Positions 15,508 through 23,189 are shown, counted from the first letter of the stretch. The stretch: 37,995 nt of DNA from Reyranella sp. (GCA_022844015.1 JALHMO010000062.1:1-37995); one strand, 5' to 3'. Numbers and translations are program-made. Notes: a model not told the origin generated them from the sequence alone.

Positions 15508-16770
15508 TTACGCGCGGCGTTCCGCGAGCGTCGCCGGCGCCGGCTCCTGGCCGAGCACGCTGCGTCCGCCATAGGCGTGCGAGCGCGCGCGTTCCTCGGC
15601 GAAGAGTGCCTCGACCGACGGGCCTGTCGCGTGCCGCTCGAGACGGCGAGCCTGCTCGTCGAGCCGGCGGATCGCCGCCAGCTCCTCGGCATGGCCGAGC
15701 CTCGCCCGGGCGACCGCGCGCTTCAGCGTGTCGATCGTGCGGTCGTAGACCTCGAGCGGCACCGGGAAGGGATGACGGTCCTTGCCGCCATGGGCGATCG
15801 AGAAGCGCGCCGGGTCGCTGAACCGGCAGGGTGCGCCGTGCACCACCTCGGCGACCAGGGCGAGGGCGCGGATGGTGCGGGCGCCGACGCCCGGCACCAG
15901 CAGCAGGTCGGCGAAGTTGGCCGGCGCGGCATCGGCCGCCGCGGCGAGGTTGCCGTGCAGCCGTCGCGTCACGATGTCTTCCGCCCGCACGTCGTGATGA
16001 TCCGGCATGACGAGATGCGGCAGCGTCGGTTGCAGCGGCGCCGGGCTTGCCCTGGTCGGCGGCGGATCGATGTCCGCCAGGCGCCGACCGATGCCGTCCG
16101 GTCCCAGGCTGCCCAGCAGGTCGAGCTGGCCTTGCCGGGAGGCGGCGGCACGCCGGTCGGTGAGGTTGACGATGATGCCCTGGTCGAGGCCGTCGATGGC
16201 GGCATGCGGCGCCTCGACGAAGCTCTCCAGGCCCTCCGACTGCCAGTGATAGCGCCGCGCCTGGCCGCGCGCGTCGCTCATGCCCTGCTGGACGACGACC
16301 CAGTGGCCATCGTCGGCAACGATGAAGCCGTGCAGGTAAAGATCGAAGCCGTCCTGGACCGCCGCGCTGTCGACCTTGGCGATCAGGCGGCTGGTGCGGG
16401 CGAGCGCGGTGCCGTCGATGCCGAGCCGCTCGCCGAGACCGACCAGCTCGTGCGGCGTCTGGCGCGAATGCCTGCCGCGTCCGCCGCAGACATGCAGGCC
16501 GAGCTCGCCGGCACGCGGCGCCAGCCCGCGCTTCAGGGCGCCGAGCACGCTGGTGGTGATACCCGACGAATGCCAGTCCATGCCCATCACGGCACCGAAG
16601 CTCTGGAACCAGAAGGGATGGGCGAGGCGGCGGAGAAACTCGTCGCGCCCGTGCTCGAGGACGATCGCCTCGGCGACGACCGTGCCGAGCCGGGTCATGC
16701 GGTCGGCCAGCCAGCGCGGCACGCGGCCGCCATGCAGCGGCAGGTCGGCGCTGCCGGCGCGGCGAGTCAT
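15508..16770 (-). CDS. DUF763 protein
   Basis: This 420-residue protein matches the DUF763 family, recognised from RAGSADLPLHGGRVPRWL at the N-terminus, FWFQSFGAVMGMDWHSSGITTSVLGALKRGL, VCGGRGRHSRQTP and the C-terminal LLLVPGVGARTIRALALVAEVVHGAP with GGKDRHPFPVPLEVYDRTI. The latter holds a helix-hairpin-helix-like segment (VPGVGARTIRALA), which hints at nucleic acid binding. The biochemical role is unknown; the pairing here with an exonuclease III gene (now broken) would agree with a DNA-related function, but that is inference. It has no strong ribosome binding site. Confidence 0.85.
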   Translation of the reverse strand: MTRRAGSADLPLHGGRVPRWLADRMTRLGTVVAEAIVLEHGRDEFLRRLAHPFWFQSFGAVMGMDWHSSGITTSVLGALKRGLAPRAGELGLHVCGGRGRHSRQTPHELVGLGERLGIDGTALARTSRLIAKVDSAAVQDGFDLYLHGFIVADDGHWVVVQQGMSDARGQARRYHWQSEGLESFVEAPHAAIDGLDQGIIVNLTDRRAAASRQGQLDLLGSLGPDGIGRRLADIDPPPTRASPAPLQPTLPHLVMPDHHDVRAEDIVTRRLHGNLAAAADAAPANFADLLLVPGVGARTIRALALVAEVVHGAPCRFSDPARFSIAHGGKDRHPFPVPLEVYDRTIDTLKRAVARARLGHAEELAAIRRLDEQARRLERHATGPSVEALFAEERARSHAYGGRSVLGQEPAPATLAERRA

Positions 16771-17233
16771 CGGTCGCTGTTCCGCAGGGGCATCCGACCA
16801 GTCTACCGTTCCGGGAACAGAATGGGAACAGGCGACTTCGAAGCTGGGCCATGACGCGACTTCCGCTCACCGTGAGGAGCGGCCCGTCCTTCGACGCGCT
16901 CCCCTCCTCACCCTGAGCCGCCGCGCGGAGCGCGGCGTCTCGATTCGGGCGAAGTCACCTTCGCCCTTTGGGCGGCAACAAACCGGGTGCCGCGACACCG
17001 GTTTTCCAACGATTTCGTGTGTCGCCCATCCTTCGAGACGGTCGCTACACGCGACCTCCTCAGGATGAGGACTTTGCTGGACCGGTCAAAAGAGCAGAAA
17101 TTCGGCACTGACTCAGTGAGTCAGTGCCAGAAATTCAGACCTATTGACATACCCTGAGCGCGTCACTCCAGTGGCGCGCTCCCAGCGGAAAAGCTTGGAT
17201 CTTACGGGTGGCGCGCTCGCAGCCCGAACGCGC
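16771..17233. repeat. 463-bp intergenic region with degenerate extragenic repeats
   Basis: No gene is seen. Two copies of a rhizobial-type extragenic motif (CCTTCGACGCGCTC...CTCCTCACCCTGAG near 16888 and CCTTCGAGACGG...CCTCCTCAGGATGAGG near 17030) are present, then a perfect palindrome at 17104-17128 and a GCGCGTCACTCCAGTGGCGCGCTCCC element near 17157 related to the repeat downstream of ispB. Confidence 0.5.
17104..17128. repeat. Perfect 25-bp palindrome
   Basis: Arms GGCACTGACTCA and TGAGTCAGTGCC are exact complements around a single G. It lies 105 bases after the Hsp20 operon stop, where it could be a distal terminator, or it could be a binding site. No T-run follows on the minus strand. 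Confidence 0.6.
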
Positions 17234-17635
17234 TCAGCCGATCTCGATCCTCCGGGGTGCGGCCTTCTGCACCTTGTGCAGGTTGAGGGTCAGCACGCCG
17301 TCGGTGAACGCCGCGTCGATGCGCTGCTGGTCGATCATGTGCGACAGCGCGAAGCTCCGCGCGAACGGACCGACGCTGTACTCGGTATAGAGAGGCTCCA
17401 TGCCGTCGTACTTGGCGTGATCGATGCGCCCTTCGACGCGCAGCACGTCCTCCTCGATGCGGATGTCGATGTCCTTGCGGTCGACGCCGGGCATTTCCAT
17501 GACGACCACCAGTGCCTGGTCGGTCTCGTAGATGTCGGTGACCGGCACGAAGTAGCGGGCGGGCTTGGTCTGCTCGCCGCCGCGTGGCGCCGCTTCCTTC
17601 TTTTCCTGCACTTCGAGTGTCTGAGAGTCGGCCAT
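17234..17635 (-). CDS. Small heat-shock protein, Hsp20 family (second of pair)
   Basis: The product has 133 residues. The alpha-crystallin domain is visible from PVTDIYETDQALVVVMEMPGVDRKDIDIRIEEDVLRVEGRI to the conserved GVLTLNLHKV near the end. Hsp20 proteins form oligomers that hold unfolding proteins in the cytoplasm for refolding. The ATG at 17635 has GGAG seven bases upstream; an earlier frame extension to 17725 overlaps the preceding gene and is not used. It follows the first Hsp20 gene by 14 bases, so both are in one operon with the 67-residue protein gene at the front. The two Hsp20 proteins differ clearly, suggesting hetero-oligomers or different clients. Confidence 0.88.
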   Translation of the reverse strand: MADSQTLEVQEKKEAAPRGGEQTKPARYFVPVTDIYETDQALVVVMEMPGVDRKDIDIRIEEDVLRVEGRIDHAKYDGMEPLYTEYSVGPFARSFALSHMIDQQRIDAAFTDGVLTLNLHKVQKAAPRRIEIG

Positions 17636-17649
17636 GGTCGGGCTCCGGT

Positions 17650-18075
17650 TCAGGCGATGGGGATGGAGCGGGGCTTGTCGTGCTCGGCGCGCGGCAGGTG
17701 CAGCGCCAGGATGCCGTCGCGGCACTCGGCCTTCACCTTCTCGGAATCGATGGCGATCGGCAGCTCGATGGTACGGTCGAAGCGGCCGCCGCGGCGCTCC
17801 CGGCGATGGCTGCTCGCCGGCCCTGCCGGGCCGACCGAGCGCGCGCCGGCGATGCGCAGCGTGCTGCCCTTGACCTCGATGCGCAGGTCGGCCTTCGCGA
17901 CGCCCGGCACCTCGGCGACGATGATGATGTCGTCACCCTTGCGGAAGACGTTCAGCGGCGGATAGGTGCCACCGCCGCTTGGGCTGTCGGCGAGCCAGCT
18001 GCTCGAGCGCAGCTGATCGAGGGTGCGCTGGAACTGTGACAGGGCGTCGAACGGATCCTGGTAGAACAAGGCCAT
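17650..18075 (-). CDS. Small heat-shock protein, Hsp20 family (first of pair)
   Basis: The product has 141 residues. After an N-terminal arm (DPFDALSQFQRTLDQLRSS), the alpha-crystallin domain runs from YPPLNVFRKGDDIIIVAEVPGVAKADLRIEVKGSTLRIAG to GILALHLPRAE, with the expected FDRTIELPIAIDSEKVKAECRDG segment. It belongs to the HspA/IbpA-like class common in multiple copies in alphaproteobacteria. GAGAGG precedes the start by six bases. The gene starts 9 bases after the stop of the upstream 67-residue gene, so heat-shock control of the whole operon through the promoter and leader upstream is likely. Confidence 0.9.
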   Translation of the reverse strand: MALFYQDPFDALSQFQRTLDQLRSSSWLADSPSGGGTYPPLNVFRKGDDIIIVAEVPGVAKADLRIEVKGSTLRIAGARSVGPAGPASSHRRERRGGRFDRTIELPIAIDSEKVKAECRDGILALHLPRAEHDKPRSIPIA

Positions 18076-18084
18076 GGCACCCTC

Positions 18085-18288
18085 TCACAAGCTCGGGAAG
18101 ACCCGCGGCCACGGCATCGGCGGCGGCGAGACGTAGGGCAGGAACTCCACCGAGGCGGAGCCCGCGCTCCAGTCGCCCGGCCCGGAGCCGGTGTCGGTCT
18201 TGGGGAAGACAGATGGCTCGCGCGAGCCGCTGTCGAGGGATGGCAGGCAGGTCGCCGATCGCATGTCGGCGCTGTCCAATTGAATCAT
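18085..18288 (-). CDS. Heat-shock operon leading gene, 67-residue protein of unknown function
   Basis: No family is recognised. The product starts MIQLDSADMRSATCLPSLDSG and has a Pro/Trp-rich C-terminus (VEFLPYVSPPPMPWPRVFPSL). It has no signal peptide or membrane segment. The start is well supported by GAGGAGG five bases before the ATG, and this Shine-Dalgarno sequence lies inside a ROSE-like hairpin. Thermosensing would therefore act on this gene directly and on the Hsp20 genes only through coupling or mRNA stability. It may be a true small stress protein or mainly a translated leader. Confidence 0.6.
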   Translation of the reverse strand: MIQLDSADMRSATCLPSLDSGSREPSVFPKTDTGSGPGDWSAGSASVEFLPYVSPPPMPWPRVFPSL

Positions 18289-18354
18289 CACGTCCTCCTC
18301 GGAGCAACATGGGGAGACAATCGCTGCGCAGGCCCGTGGTCGGCGCCCCGCGAC
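18289..18354 (-). promoter_or_regulatory. ROSE-like RNA thermometer in the heat-shock operon leader
   Basis: On the minus strand the leader ends UUGCUC-CGAG-GAGGA just before the start codon (18291-18308 in genome terms). ROSE elements carry a conserved U-U/C-G-C-U that pairs imperfectly with the Shine-Dalgarno sequence and melts at heat-shock temperature; both the sequence and the position match. The leader of about 66 bases has room for further stems, such as GTCG/CGAC near 18335-18352. The shape is inferred by eye, not folded. Confidence 0.6.
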
Positions 18355-18360
18355 GAGACC

Positions 18361-18388
18361 ATCTAGGTGCTGCTTCCGACCGTTCAAG
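18361..18388 (-). promoter_or_regulatory. Sigma-32 (RpoH)-type promoter of the Hsp20 operon
   Basis: Read on the minus strand, CTTGAA (18388-18383) is separated by 13 bases from CACCTAGAT (18369-18361), close to the heat-shock promoter form CTTGAA-N13-CCCCATnT. A start site near 18354 would give a leader of about 66 bases that contains the ROSE-like hairpin. Confidence 0.55.
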
Positions 18389-18493
18389 GGGGCGGCGCCG
18401 GGACTGCGATTTTTTTGCCGACGGCGAGGGCACCGCCTCCGGCAATGGTGCTAACAAGAGCACCGAGGAAATGCCCAGGGGAGAGACCCGACC

Positions 18494-19717
18494 ATGAAAG
18501 TCGATTCGAAGATTCGCTCGGTGCAGACGCTCGCCGCCGATGCCGGCTGGCGCAACTACTACTTCGTCAAGGTGACGACCGAGGACGGCATCGTCGGCTG
18601 GAGCGAGTACGACGAAGGCTTCGGCGCGCCGGGCGTCGGCACCGCGATCGAGAAGCTGTCGTCCCGCCTGGTCGGCCAGCCGGTCGGCGACCACGAGCGG
18701 CTCTACAGCGAGCTCTATTCCGTCACCCGCCCGGCGGCGGGGGGCGTCGTCGCGCTGGCGCTGGGTGCCATCGAGAACGCCCTGCTCGACGCCAAGGCCA
18801 AGGCGCTCGGCGTGCCGTGCTACGTGCTGCTGGGCGGCAAGGTGCGCGACCGCATCCGGGTCTACTGGTCGCATTGCGCGACCTGGCGCATCAACCATCC
18901 GGGCTATTTCAAGCCGGCCATCACCGACCTCGACGGCGTCAAGGCGATCGGCCGCGAGGTGCGCGAGAAGGGCTTCACGGCGATGAAGACCAACATCTTC
19001 ATCTACGATCAGGACAAGAAGAATCCCAAAGGCTGGCGGCCGGGCTTCGGCGTGCCCGCCTATCCCGAGCGCAACGTCGATCGCCATGTGCTGCGCAACC
19101 TGCGCATGCATCTGGAGGCAATCCGCGAGGGCGCCGGCCCTGACGTCGACCTGCTGCTCGACCTCAACTTCAATGCCAGCACCGAAGGCTACCTCAAGAT
19201 CCTGCGCGCCATCCGCGACCTCGACATGTTCTGGATCGAGATCGACACCTACAGCCCCGAGGCGCTCGGCCTGATCCGCCGCCAGAGCCCCCATCCGATC
19301 TCCTCGTGCGAGACCCTGCTCGGCATCCGCGAGTTCCTGCCTTACTTCCGCGAGCAGGCGATGGACGTGGCGATCATCGACACGCCGTGGAACGGCGTCT
19401 GGCAGTCGATGAAGATCGCTAACCTCGCCGAGGCGCACGAGGTCAACGTGGCGCCGCACAACTTCTACGGCCACCTGTGCACCATGATGAACGCGCACTT
19501 CGCCGCCTGCGTGCCCAACCTGCGCATCATGGAGACCGACATCGACCGGCTCGAATGGGACCACGAGCTGTTCACCCACGTGCCCGAGATCGTCGACGGC
19601 CACCTGGTGATGCCGTCGCGTCCCGGCTGGGGCACCGAGCCGAACGAGGACGCGATCCGCGCCCATCCGCCCAAGTCGGCGACCGGCGGCCTGGCGAGCT
19701 ACGGCCGCAAGAGCTGA
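18494..19717 (+). CDS. Mandelate racemase/enolase-superfamily dehydratase (galactonate dehydratase-like)
   Basis: The protein has 407 residues. The N-terminal capping domain is followed by a TIM barrel with acidic metal ligands in LLLDLNFN, MFWIEID and SSCETLLG, and a histidine in NVAPHNFYGH near the C-terminal strand. Instead of the classical K-x-K of mandelate racemase it has MKTN, as in the K-x-N form seen in galactonate dehydratases. A dehydratase of a sugar acid, abstracting the alpha-proton, is therefore favoured; the substrate cannot be named. GGGGAGAG lies upstream of the ATG. It stands alone between the divergent heat-shock operon and a large hairpin at 19736-19826. Confidence 0.8.
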   Translation: MKVDSKIRSVQTLAADAGWRNYYFVKVTTEDGIVGWSEYDEGFGAPGVGTAIEKLSSRLVGQPVGDHERLYSELYSVTRPAAGGVVALALGAIENALLDAKAKALGVPCYVLLGGKVRDRIRVYWSHCATWRINHPGYFKPAITDLDGVKAIGREVREKGFTAMKTNIFIYDQDKKNPKGWRPGFGVPAYPERNVDRHVLRNLRMHLEAIREGAGPDVDLLLDLNFNASTEGYLKILRAIRDLDMFWIEIDTYSPEALGLIRRQSPHPISSCETLLGIREFLPYFREQAMDVAIIDTPWNGVWQSMKIANLAEAHEVNVAPHNFYGHLCTMMNAHFAACVPNLRIMETDIDRLEWDHELFTHVPEIVDGHLVMPSRPGWGTEPNEDAIRAHPPKSATGGLASYGRKS

Positions 19718-19735
19718 GCGCACCCGGAGTCTTCG

Positions 19736-19826
19736 TCTTCCGGACCGCGAGCATCTTGCTCGCTCGGATTCATGAGCGAGCAAGACCCTTCGACAAGCTC
19801 AGGGCAGGTGCTCGCGGTCCGGAAGA
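19736..19826. repeat. Nested long hairpin after the dehydratase gene
   Basis: Perfect 18-bp arms at 19736-19753 and 19809-19826 (TCTTCCGGACCGCGAGCA and its complement) enclose a second stem of 11 bp (CTTGCTCGCTC 19755-19765 with 19774-19784). The intervening CTTCGACAAGCTCAGGGCAGG is a word seen in many bacterial extragenic repeats. It could terminate the dehydratase transcript from the left and the RelE transcript from the right. Confidence 0.7.
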
Positions 19827-19864
19827 GGATGAGCGTCGTTCAGGGATTTGGGGGCGGATTTGCG

Positions 19865-20134
19865 TCAACGATAGACTTCGCGTCGATTGCCGATGCGAAC
19901 GACGAGAATGCGAATGTTACGGTCCTCGATGCTGGCGATGATGCGCCAATCGCCGACGCGATACTTCCAGAATTGTCCCAGACTCGAGCCGCGGAGCGCC
20001 TGCCCGATGCTTCGCGGATCGTCGAGCGGAGCGAGACGCCCGTGAAGGAACACGAGAATCCGTCGGGCAACCTTGCGATCGAGTTGCTTCAGGTTCCGTT
20101 GAGCCAGCCCCGAAAGCTCAATCTTCCAAGCCAT
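19865..20134 (-). CDS. relE: RelE/ParE-family toxin
   Basis: The product has 89 residues. The sequence WKIELSGLAQRNLKQLDRKVARRILVFLHGRLA, RGSSLGQFWKYRVGDWRIIASIEDRNIRILVVRIGNRREVY is a clear RelE fold with the conserved K-R-x-GDWR core. RelE toxins cleave mRNA in the ribosome. The basic residues that bind RNA are present. It overlaps the upstream antitoxin gene by 17 bases, so the two form one unit. The target and activity are not shown by sequence alone. Confidence 0.9.
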   Translation of the reverse strand: MAWKIELSGLAQRNLKQLDRKVARRILVFLHGRLAPLDDPRSIGQALRGSSLGQFWKYRVGDWRIIASIEDRNIRILVVRIGNRREVYR

Positions 20135-20342
20135 ACTGCTTCATCAGCTCTTCGAGCGATATCGTCTTGGACTTGCCCGCGCGGACAGCCTTGAGCTCAC
20201 GCTCGGCGAGGTACAGGTCCTCGAGATCCTCGAGATGCTCGAGGATCGCCTCTCGAACATAGAATGTCTTGGTCCTGCCAGTCGCCTTGGCAAGAGCTTC
20301 CAGGCGACGTTCGATTTCGGGCGGCAAACGCACGGCAAGCAT
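20118..20342 (-). CDS. relB: Ribbon-helix-helix antitoxin (RelB/DinJ-like)
   Basis: The product has 74 residues. MLAVRLPPEIERRLEALAKATGRTKTFYVREAILEHLEDLEDLYLAE is a ribbon-helix-helix DNA-binding domain; the remaining SKTISLEELMKQYGLED tail would bind the toxin. The ATG at 20342 is chosen because it starts the beta strand of the domain; the open frame to 20396 adds an unlikely basic segment. The antitoxin is upstream and the toxin downstream, the usual order for RelBE. Confidence 0.88.
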   Translation of the reverse strand: MLAVRLPPEIERRLEALAKATGRTKTFYVREAILEHLEDLEDLYLAERELKAVRAGKSKTISLEELMKQYGLED

Positions 20343-20460
20343 GCTGGACCTCACGCGTCGACATACGCGTATAGCAGTCGCGCCGCTTGCAATCAAAGCA
20401 TCGAGGAATCTTCCGGGAACAGTTGCCGCCCGCGTGCCCGATCACTAGGTTGCGGCCGCC

Positions 20461-21213
20461 ATGCGTACCCGAGCCAATCCCGTCTACTGCGGCGTCGACA
20501 CCACCGATCTCGCCCAGGCCACCCGGCTGATCCAGTCGATCGCCGGCGGGCCCAGCCCGGCGGTCGGCGGCATCAAGCTCGGGCTGGAGTTCTTCCTGGC
20601 GCACGGGGCGCCGGGGGTGCGCTACGCCTTCCCGACGCCGGTGCGAGCGACCGGCGTGGGCTTCTTCCTCGATCTCAAGCTGCACGACATCCCCAACACC
20701 GTGGCCGGCGGCATCCGCGCCGTGGTCGATCTCGAGCCGACCTACATCACCATTCACGTCCAGGGCGGGCGCGAGATGTTGCGGGCGGCGGTCGCCGAGG
20801 CGGCCGAGCGGGCGGCCCGGCTCGGCGTGGCGCGGCCCAGGCTGCTCGGCGTCACCGTGCTGACCTCGCTCGATCGCAGCGACCTCGAGGCCACCGGGGT
20901 GCCGGCCGATCCGTCGGACCAGGTGCTGCGGCTCGCCGGCCTGGCGCGCGACTGCGGGCTCGACGGCGTCATCTGCTCGCCGCTCGAGATTGCCGCCCTG
21001 CGCCGGGCCTGTGGCGCCGAGTTCGTGCTGATGGTGCCCGGCATCCGGCCGGCGGGCAGCGACGCCAACGACCAGAAACGGGCCATGACGCCGCGCCAGG
21101 CGGTCGATCTCGGCGCCACCCACCTGGTGGTCGGCCGGCCGATCTACAAGGCGGACGATCCGCGCGCCGCCGCCGAGGCGATCGCGCGCGAGGCGGGGGT
21201 CAACAACCTGTGA
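20461..21213 (+). CDS. pyrF: Orotidine 5'-phosphate decarboxylase
   Basis: The product has 250 residues. The enzyme decarboxylates OMP to UMP in the last step of pyrimidine synthesis. The catalytic Asp-Lys-x-x-Asp cluster is seen as FFLDLKLHDIPNTV, the phosphate-binding loop as MVPGIRP, and the C-terminal VVGRPIYKADDPRAAAEAI completes the barrel. It is followed by trpF after 19 bases, so it probably heads the operon pyrF-trpF-ridA. The strand and spacing break cleanly from the RelBE pair upstream. Confidence 0.95.
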   Translation: MRTRANPVYCGVDTTDLAQATRLIQSIAGGPSPAVGGIKLGLEFFLAHGAPGVRYAFPTPVRATGVGFFLDLKLHDIPNTVAGGIRAVVDLEPTYITIHVQGGREMLRAAVAEAAERAARLGVARPRLLGVTVLTSLDRSDLEATGVPADPSDQVLRLAGLARDCGLDGVICSPLEIAALRRACGAEFVLMVPGIRPAGSDANDQKRAMTPRQAVDLGATHLVVGRPIYKADDPRAAAEAIAREAGVNNL

Positions 21214-21232
21214 GTGCCGGGGCCGGTCACAC

Positions 21233-21871
21233 GTGAGCGTCGAGGCGAAGATTTGCGGCCTGACGACGCCGGAGGCGATCTACGCTGCCGCGCGGGGCGG
21301 CGCGCGCTGGGTCGGTTTCGTCACCTATCCGCGCTCGCCGCGCCATGTCGGCTCGGTCGAGCTCCTGGCCGCGCTGGGCAAGTGCGTGCCGCCGGGCGTC
21401 GGCCGGGTCGGCCTGTTCGTCGATCCCGACGATGCGCTGCTCGACGAGCGGCTGGCGAGCGGCGCCATCGACCTGCTGCAGCTCCAGGGCGGCGAGAAAC
21501 CCGACCGCGTCGCCGGCATCAAGGCGCGCACGGGCAGGCCGGTGATGAAGGTGATCAAGGTCGCCGAGGCAGCCGACATCGTGCGCGGCATCGCGGACTT
21601 CGGCAGCGTCGCCGACCGGCTGATGTTCGAGGCGGCCGGCGGCACGCTGCCCGGCGGCAATGCCCGCGCCTTCGACTGGACGCTCCTGTCCGGCCGCACC
21701 GTGCCGTTGCCGTGGTTCCTCGCCGGCGGGCTGACAGCGGACAATGTCGCGGAAGCCGTGCGCGTGACGGGAGCGCGCACCGTCGACGTTTCTTCTGGCG
21801 TCGAATCGAGTCGCGGTGTGAAATCCCTCGCGTTGATCGGCGCCTTCCTCGACCGGGTGAAGGCGCTTTGA
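21233..21871 (+). CDS. trpF: Phosphoribosylanthranilate isomerase
   Basis: The product has 212 residues. It catalyses the Amadori rearrangement in tryptophan synthesis. The catalytic cysteine is in AKICGLTTPEAI, the catalytic aspartate is likely in RAFDWTLL, and the C-terminal phosphate site is VDVSSGVESSRGVKS. The start is a GTG 19 bases after pyrF. In most alphaproteobacteria trpF is followed directly by trpB; here ridA and a HigBA toxin-antitoxin cassette lie between. Confidence 0.95.
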   Translation: MSVEAKICGLTTPEAIYAAARGGARWVGFVTYPRSPRHVGSVELLAALGKCVPPGVGRVGLFVDPDDALLDERLASGAIDLLQLQGGEKPDRVAGIKARTGRPVMKVIKVAEAADIVRGIADFGSVADRLMFEAAGGTLPGGNARAFDWTLLSGRTVPLPWFLAGGLTADNVAEAVRVTGARTVDVSSGVESSRGVKSLALIGAFLDRVKAL

Positions 21872-21887
21872 CGGGGGAGACTTTGCG

Positions 21888-22433
21888 ATGAAGACAGAAC
21901 GACGGCTGAAGGAACTCGGCATCGAGCTCACCATGCCGACCGCGCCGCTGGCCAACTACGTCAACGCCGTGCGCACCGGCAACCTCCTGTACCTCGCCGG
22001 CAAGGGGCCGGGCCTGCCGGGCCATCCGCTGCCGGTCGGCAAGGTCGGCCGCGACTTCACCAAGGAGCAGGGCTACGAGTTCGCGCGGCAGACCGGCCTC
22101 AGCCTGATCGCCGTGATGAAGGCGGAGCTGGGCGACCTCGATCGCGTCAAGCGCATCGTCAAGGTGCTGGGCATGGTCAACGCCACGCCCGAGTTCGGCG
22201 AGCAGCCCGAGGTGATCAACGGCTGCTCCGACCTCTTCGTCACCGTGTTCGGCGATCGCGGCCGGCACGCCCGCTCGGCGGTCGGCATGGGCTCGCTGCC
22301 GCGCGGCATTCCGGTCGAGATCGAGGTGATCGTCGAGGTCAATGCCGGACCGGCGCGCGGCAGTGCCACCGCAGCGGCGCGCAAGTCGGCGGTCCGGACC
22401 AAGAGGAAATCGGCCAAGGCCAAGCGCAGGTAG
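21888..22433 (+). CDS. RidA-family enamine/imine deaminase with basic tail
   Basis: The product has 181 residues. The RidA fold runs to about residue 152, including NAVRTGNLLYLAGKGP, the arginine-containing RHARSAVGMGSLPRGIPVEIEVIVEV end, and conserved glycines. RidA proteins hydrolyse reactive enamines such as 2-aminoacrylate, a by-product of PLP enzymes including those acting on serine, which fits a position before trpB (a serine-using PLP enzyme). The last about 28 residues are an Ala/Lys/Arg-rich extension (AARKSAVRTKRKSAKAKRR). A second copy of its 3' end occurs after the HigBA cassette at 23269. Some annotation calls these proteins YjgF. Confidence 0.85.
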   Translation: MKTERRLKELGIELTMPTAPLANYVNAVRTGNLLYLAGKGPGLPGHPLPVGKVGRDFTKEQGYEFARQTGLSLIAVMKAELGDLDRVKRIVKVLGMVNATPEFGEQPEVINGCSDLFVTVFGDRGRHARSAVGMGSLPRGIPVEIEVIVEVNAGPARGSATAAARKSAVRTKRKSAKAKRR

Positions 22434-22436
22434 GCC
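22413..22436 (+). repeat. Direct repeat, left copy (3' end of ridA)
   Basis: GCCAAGGCCAAGCGCAGGTA followed by GGCC covers the last codons of ridA (Ala-Lys-Ala-Lys-Arg-Arg-stop). The same 15-base core, GCCAAGGCCAAGCGC, plus a GGTA, recurs at 23269-23292 and encodes Ala-Lys-Ala-Lys-Arg-Gly-stop. The two copies bracket the HigBA cassette. Confidence 0.7.
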
Positions 22437-22476
22437 ACAGTCGGTCTTCGCGTGTGGTGAAGTCCGGAAGCAGTCG

Positions 22477-22881
22477 TCAGGCGGCGGCGCGTCTGGACGA
22501 GCGGCGGGTTGGCACCTTCCGGGGCGGCGGAATGAGCACGTCCGCGGACACGCGAAAGCGCGCTCGCAGGCGCTGTACCATCGCCATGCTGAGTTCCTTC
22601 TTGCCGCTCAGGACTTCGCTGACCCGGCTCGGCGTACCAAGGATCGGGACCATCTCGGCCCGCGTGACACCGTGCTGATCCATCAGATGGCGGATCAAGG
22701 CCGCCGTGCTGGCCGGCCGGGGAGGCCACTTGCTCTCCTCGTAGGTGGCAATGAGGCGCGCCTGCGTTTGAAGCCGGGCGACGTCGGCGGGATCGTCGGA
22801 TTCCCAAAGGCGCTCGACGAGCGCGCGGGCGCGCTCCAGCTCTGCATCGCTATCGATCAAGATCAGCATCGCATCCATCAA
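22477..22881 (-). CDS. higA: HigA-like antitoxin
   Basis: The product has 134 residues. The N-terminal part (ELERARALVERLW, DPADVARLQTQARLIATYEE) is typical of HigA relatives of the MqsA/HigA group. The C-terminal helix-turn-helix is LIRHLMDQHGVTRAEMVPILGTPSRVSEVLSGKKELSMAMVQRLRARFRVSADVLIPP. It ends with a short basic tail. The start overlaps the toxin stop by four bases, so the toxin gene comes first, the HigBA order. The gene is antisense to the trp operon in which it sits. Confidence 0.85.
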   Translation of the reverse strand: MMDAMLILIDSDAELERARALVERLWESDDPADVARLQTQARLIATYEESKWPPRPASTAALIRHLMDQHGVTRAEMVPILGTPSRVSEVLSGKKELSMAMVQRLRARFRVSADVLIPPPRKVPTRRSSRRAAA

Positions 22882-23189
22882 ACCGACCCCGCGTCAATTC
22901 TGTCGTACTCGGCATGCGTCCCGAAAATCCGGATCGCCACGACGCCCGCCTGATACTGGATGCGGGCGTTCAATCGATAGTCATTGCCCTTGATATCGAA
23001 CGCCACCCGACCGGCCTTCAGCACGCTCGCCTTCGGATGTGACAGCCTGACATCCTCGGGATTGCGCCACGCTGCCCGGGCGACGATGCCAAGCCACGCA
23101 TCGTACTGCGCTCGTGCCGCCCGGATGCCTCGATGGCCGCCGTGGTCGGCGAAGTAACTTTCGACGACGCCGGCGCCGATGACAATCAT
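22878..23189 (-). CDS. higB: HigB-like toxin
   Basis: The product has 103 residues. The sequence WLGIVARAAWRNPEDVRLSHPKASVLKAGRVAFDIKGNDYRLNARIQYQAGVVAIRIFGTHAEYDRID shows the HigB pattern: W..A..A.W, the N-D-x-R-L core and the GTH-x-EYD end. HigB toxins cut translated mRNA. The ATG at 23189 is used because earlier in-frame sequence is unlike the family. It is probably transcribed from a promoter near 23210, where a GGAATTCC dyad lies. Confidence 0.85.
   Translation of the reverse strand: MIVIGAGVVESYFADHGGHRGIRAARAQYDAWLGIVARAAWRNPEDVRLSHPKASVLKAGRVAFDIKGNDYRLNARIQYQAGVVAIRIFGTHAEYDRIDAGSV

Noticed and set aside
15083..16870. A 595-codon minus-strand frame across the DUF763 gene
   Set aside because: It is out of frame with the DUF763 protein and basic and repetitive; it is informative only because it carries the first nine residues of the xthA remnant.
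20343..20460. Trp or pyr attenuator leader
   Set aside because: No Trp-rich leader peptide or alternative stem set is visible before pyrF or trpF.
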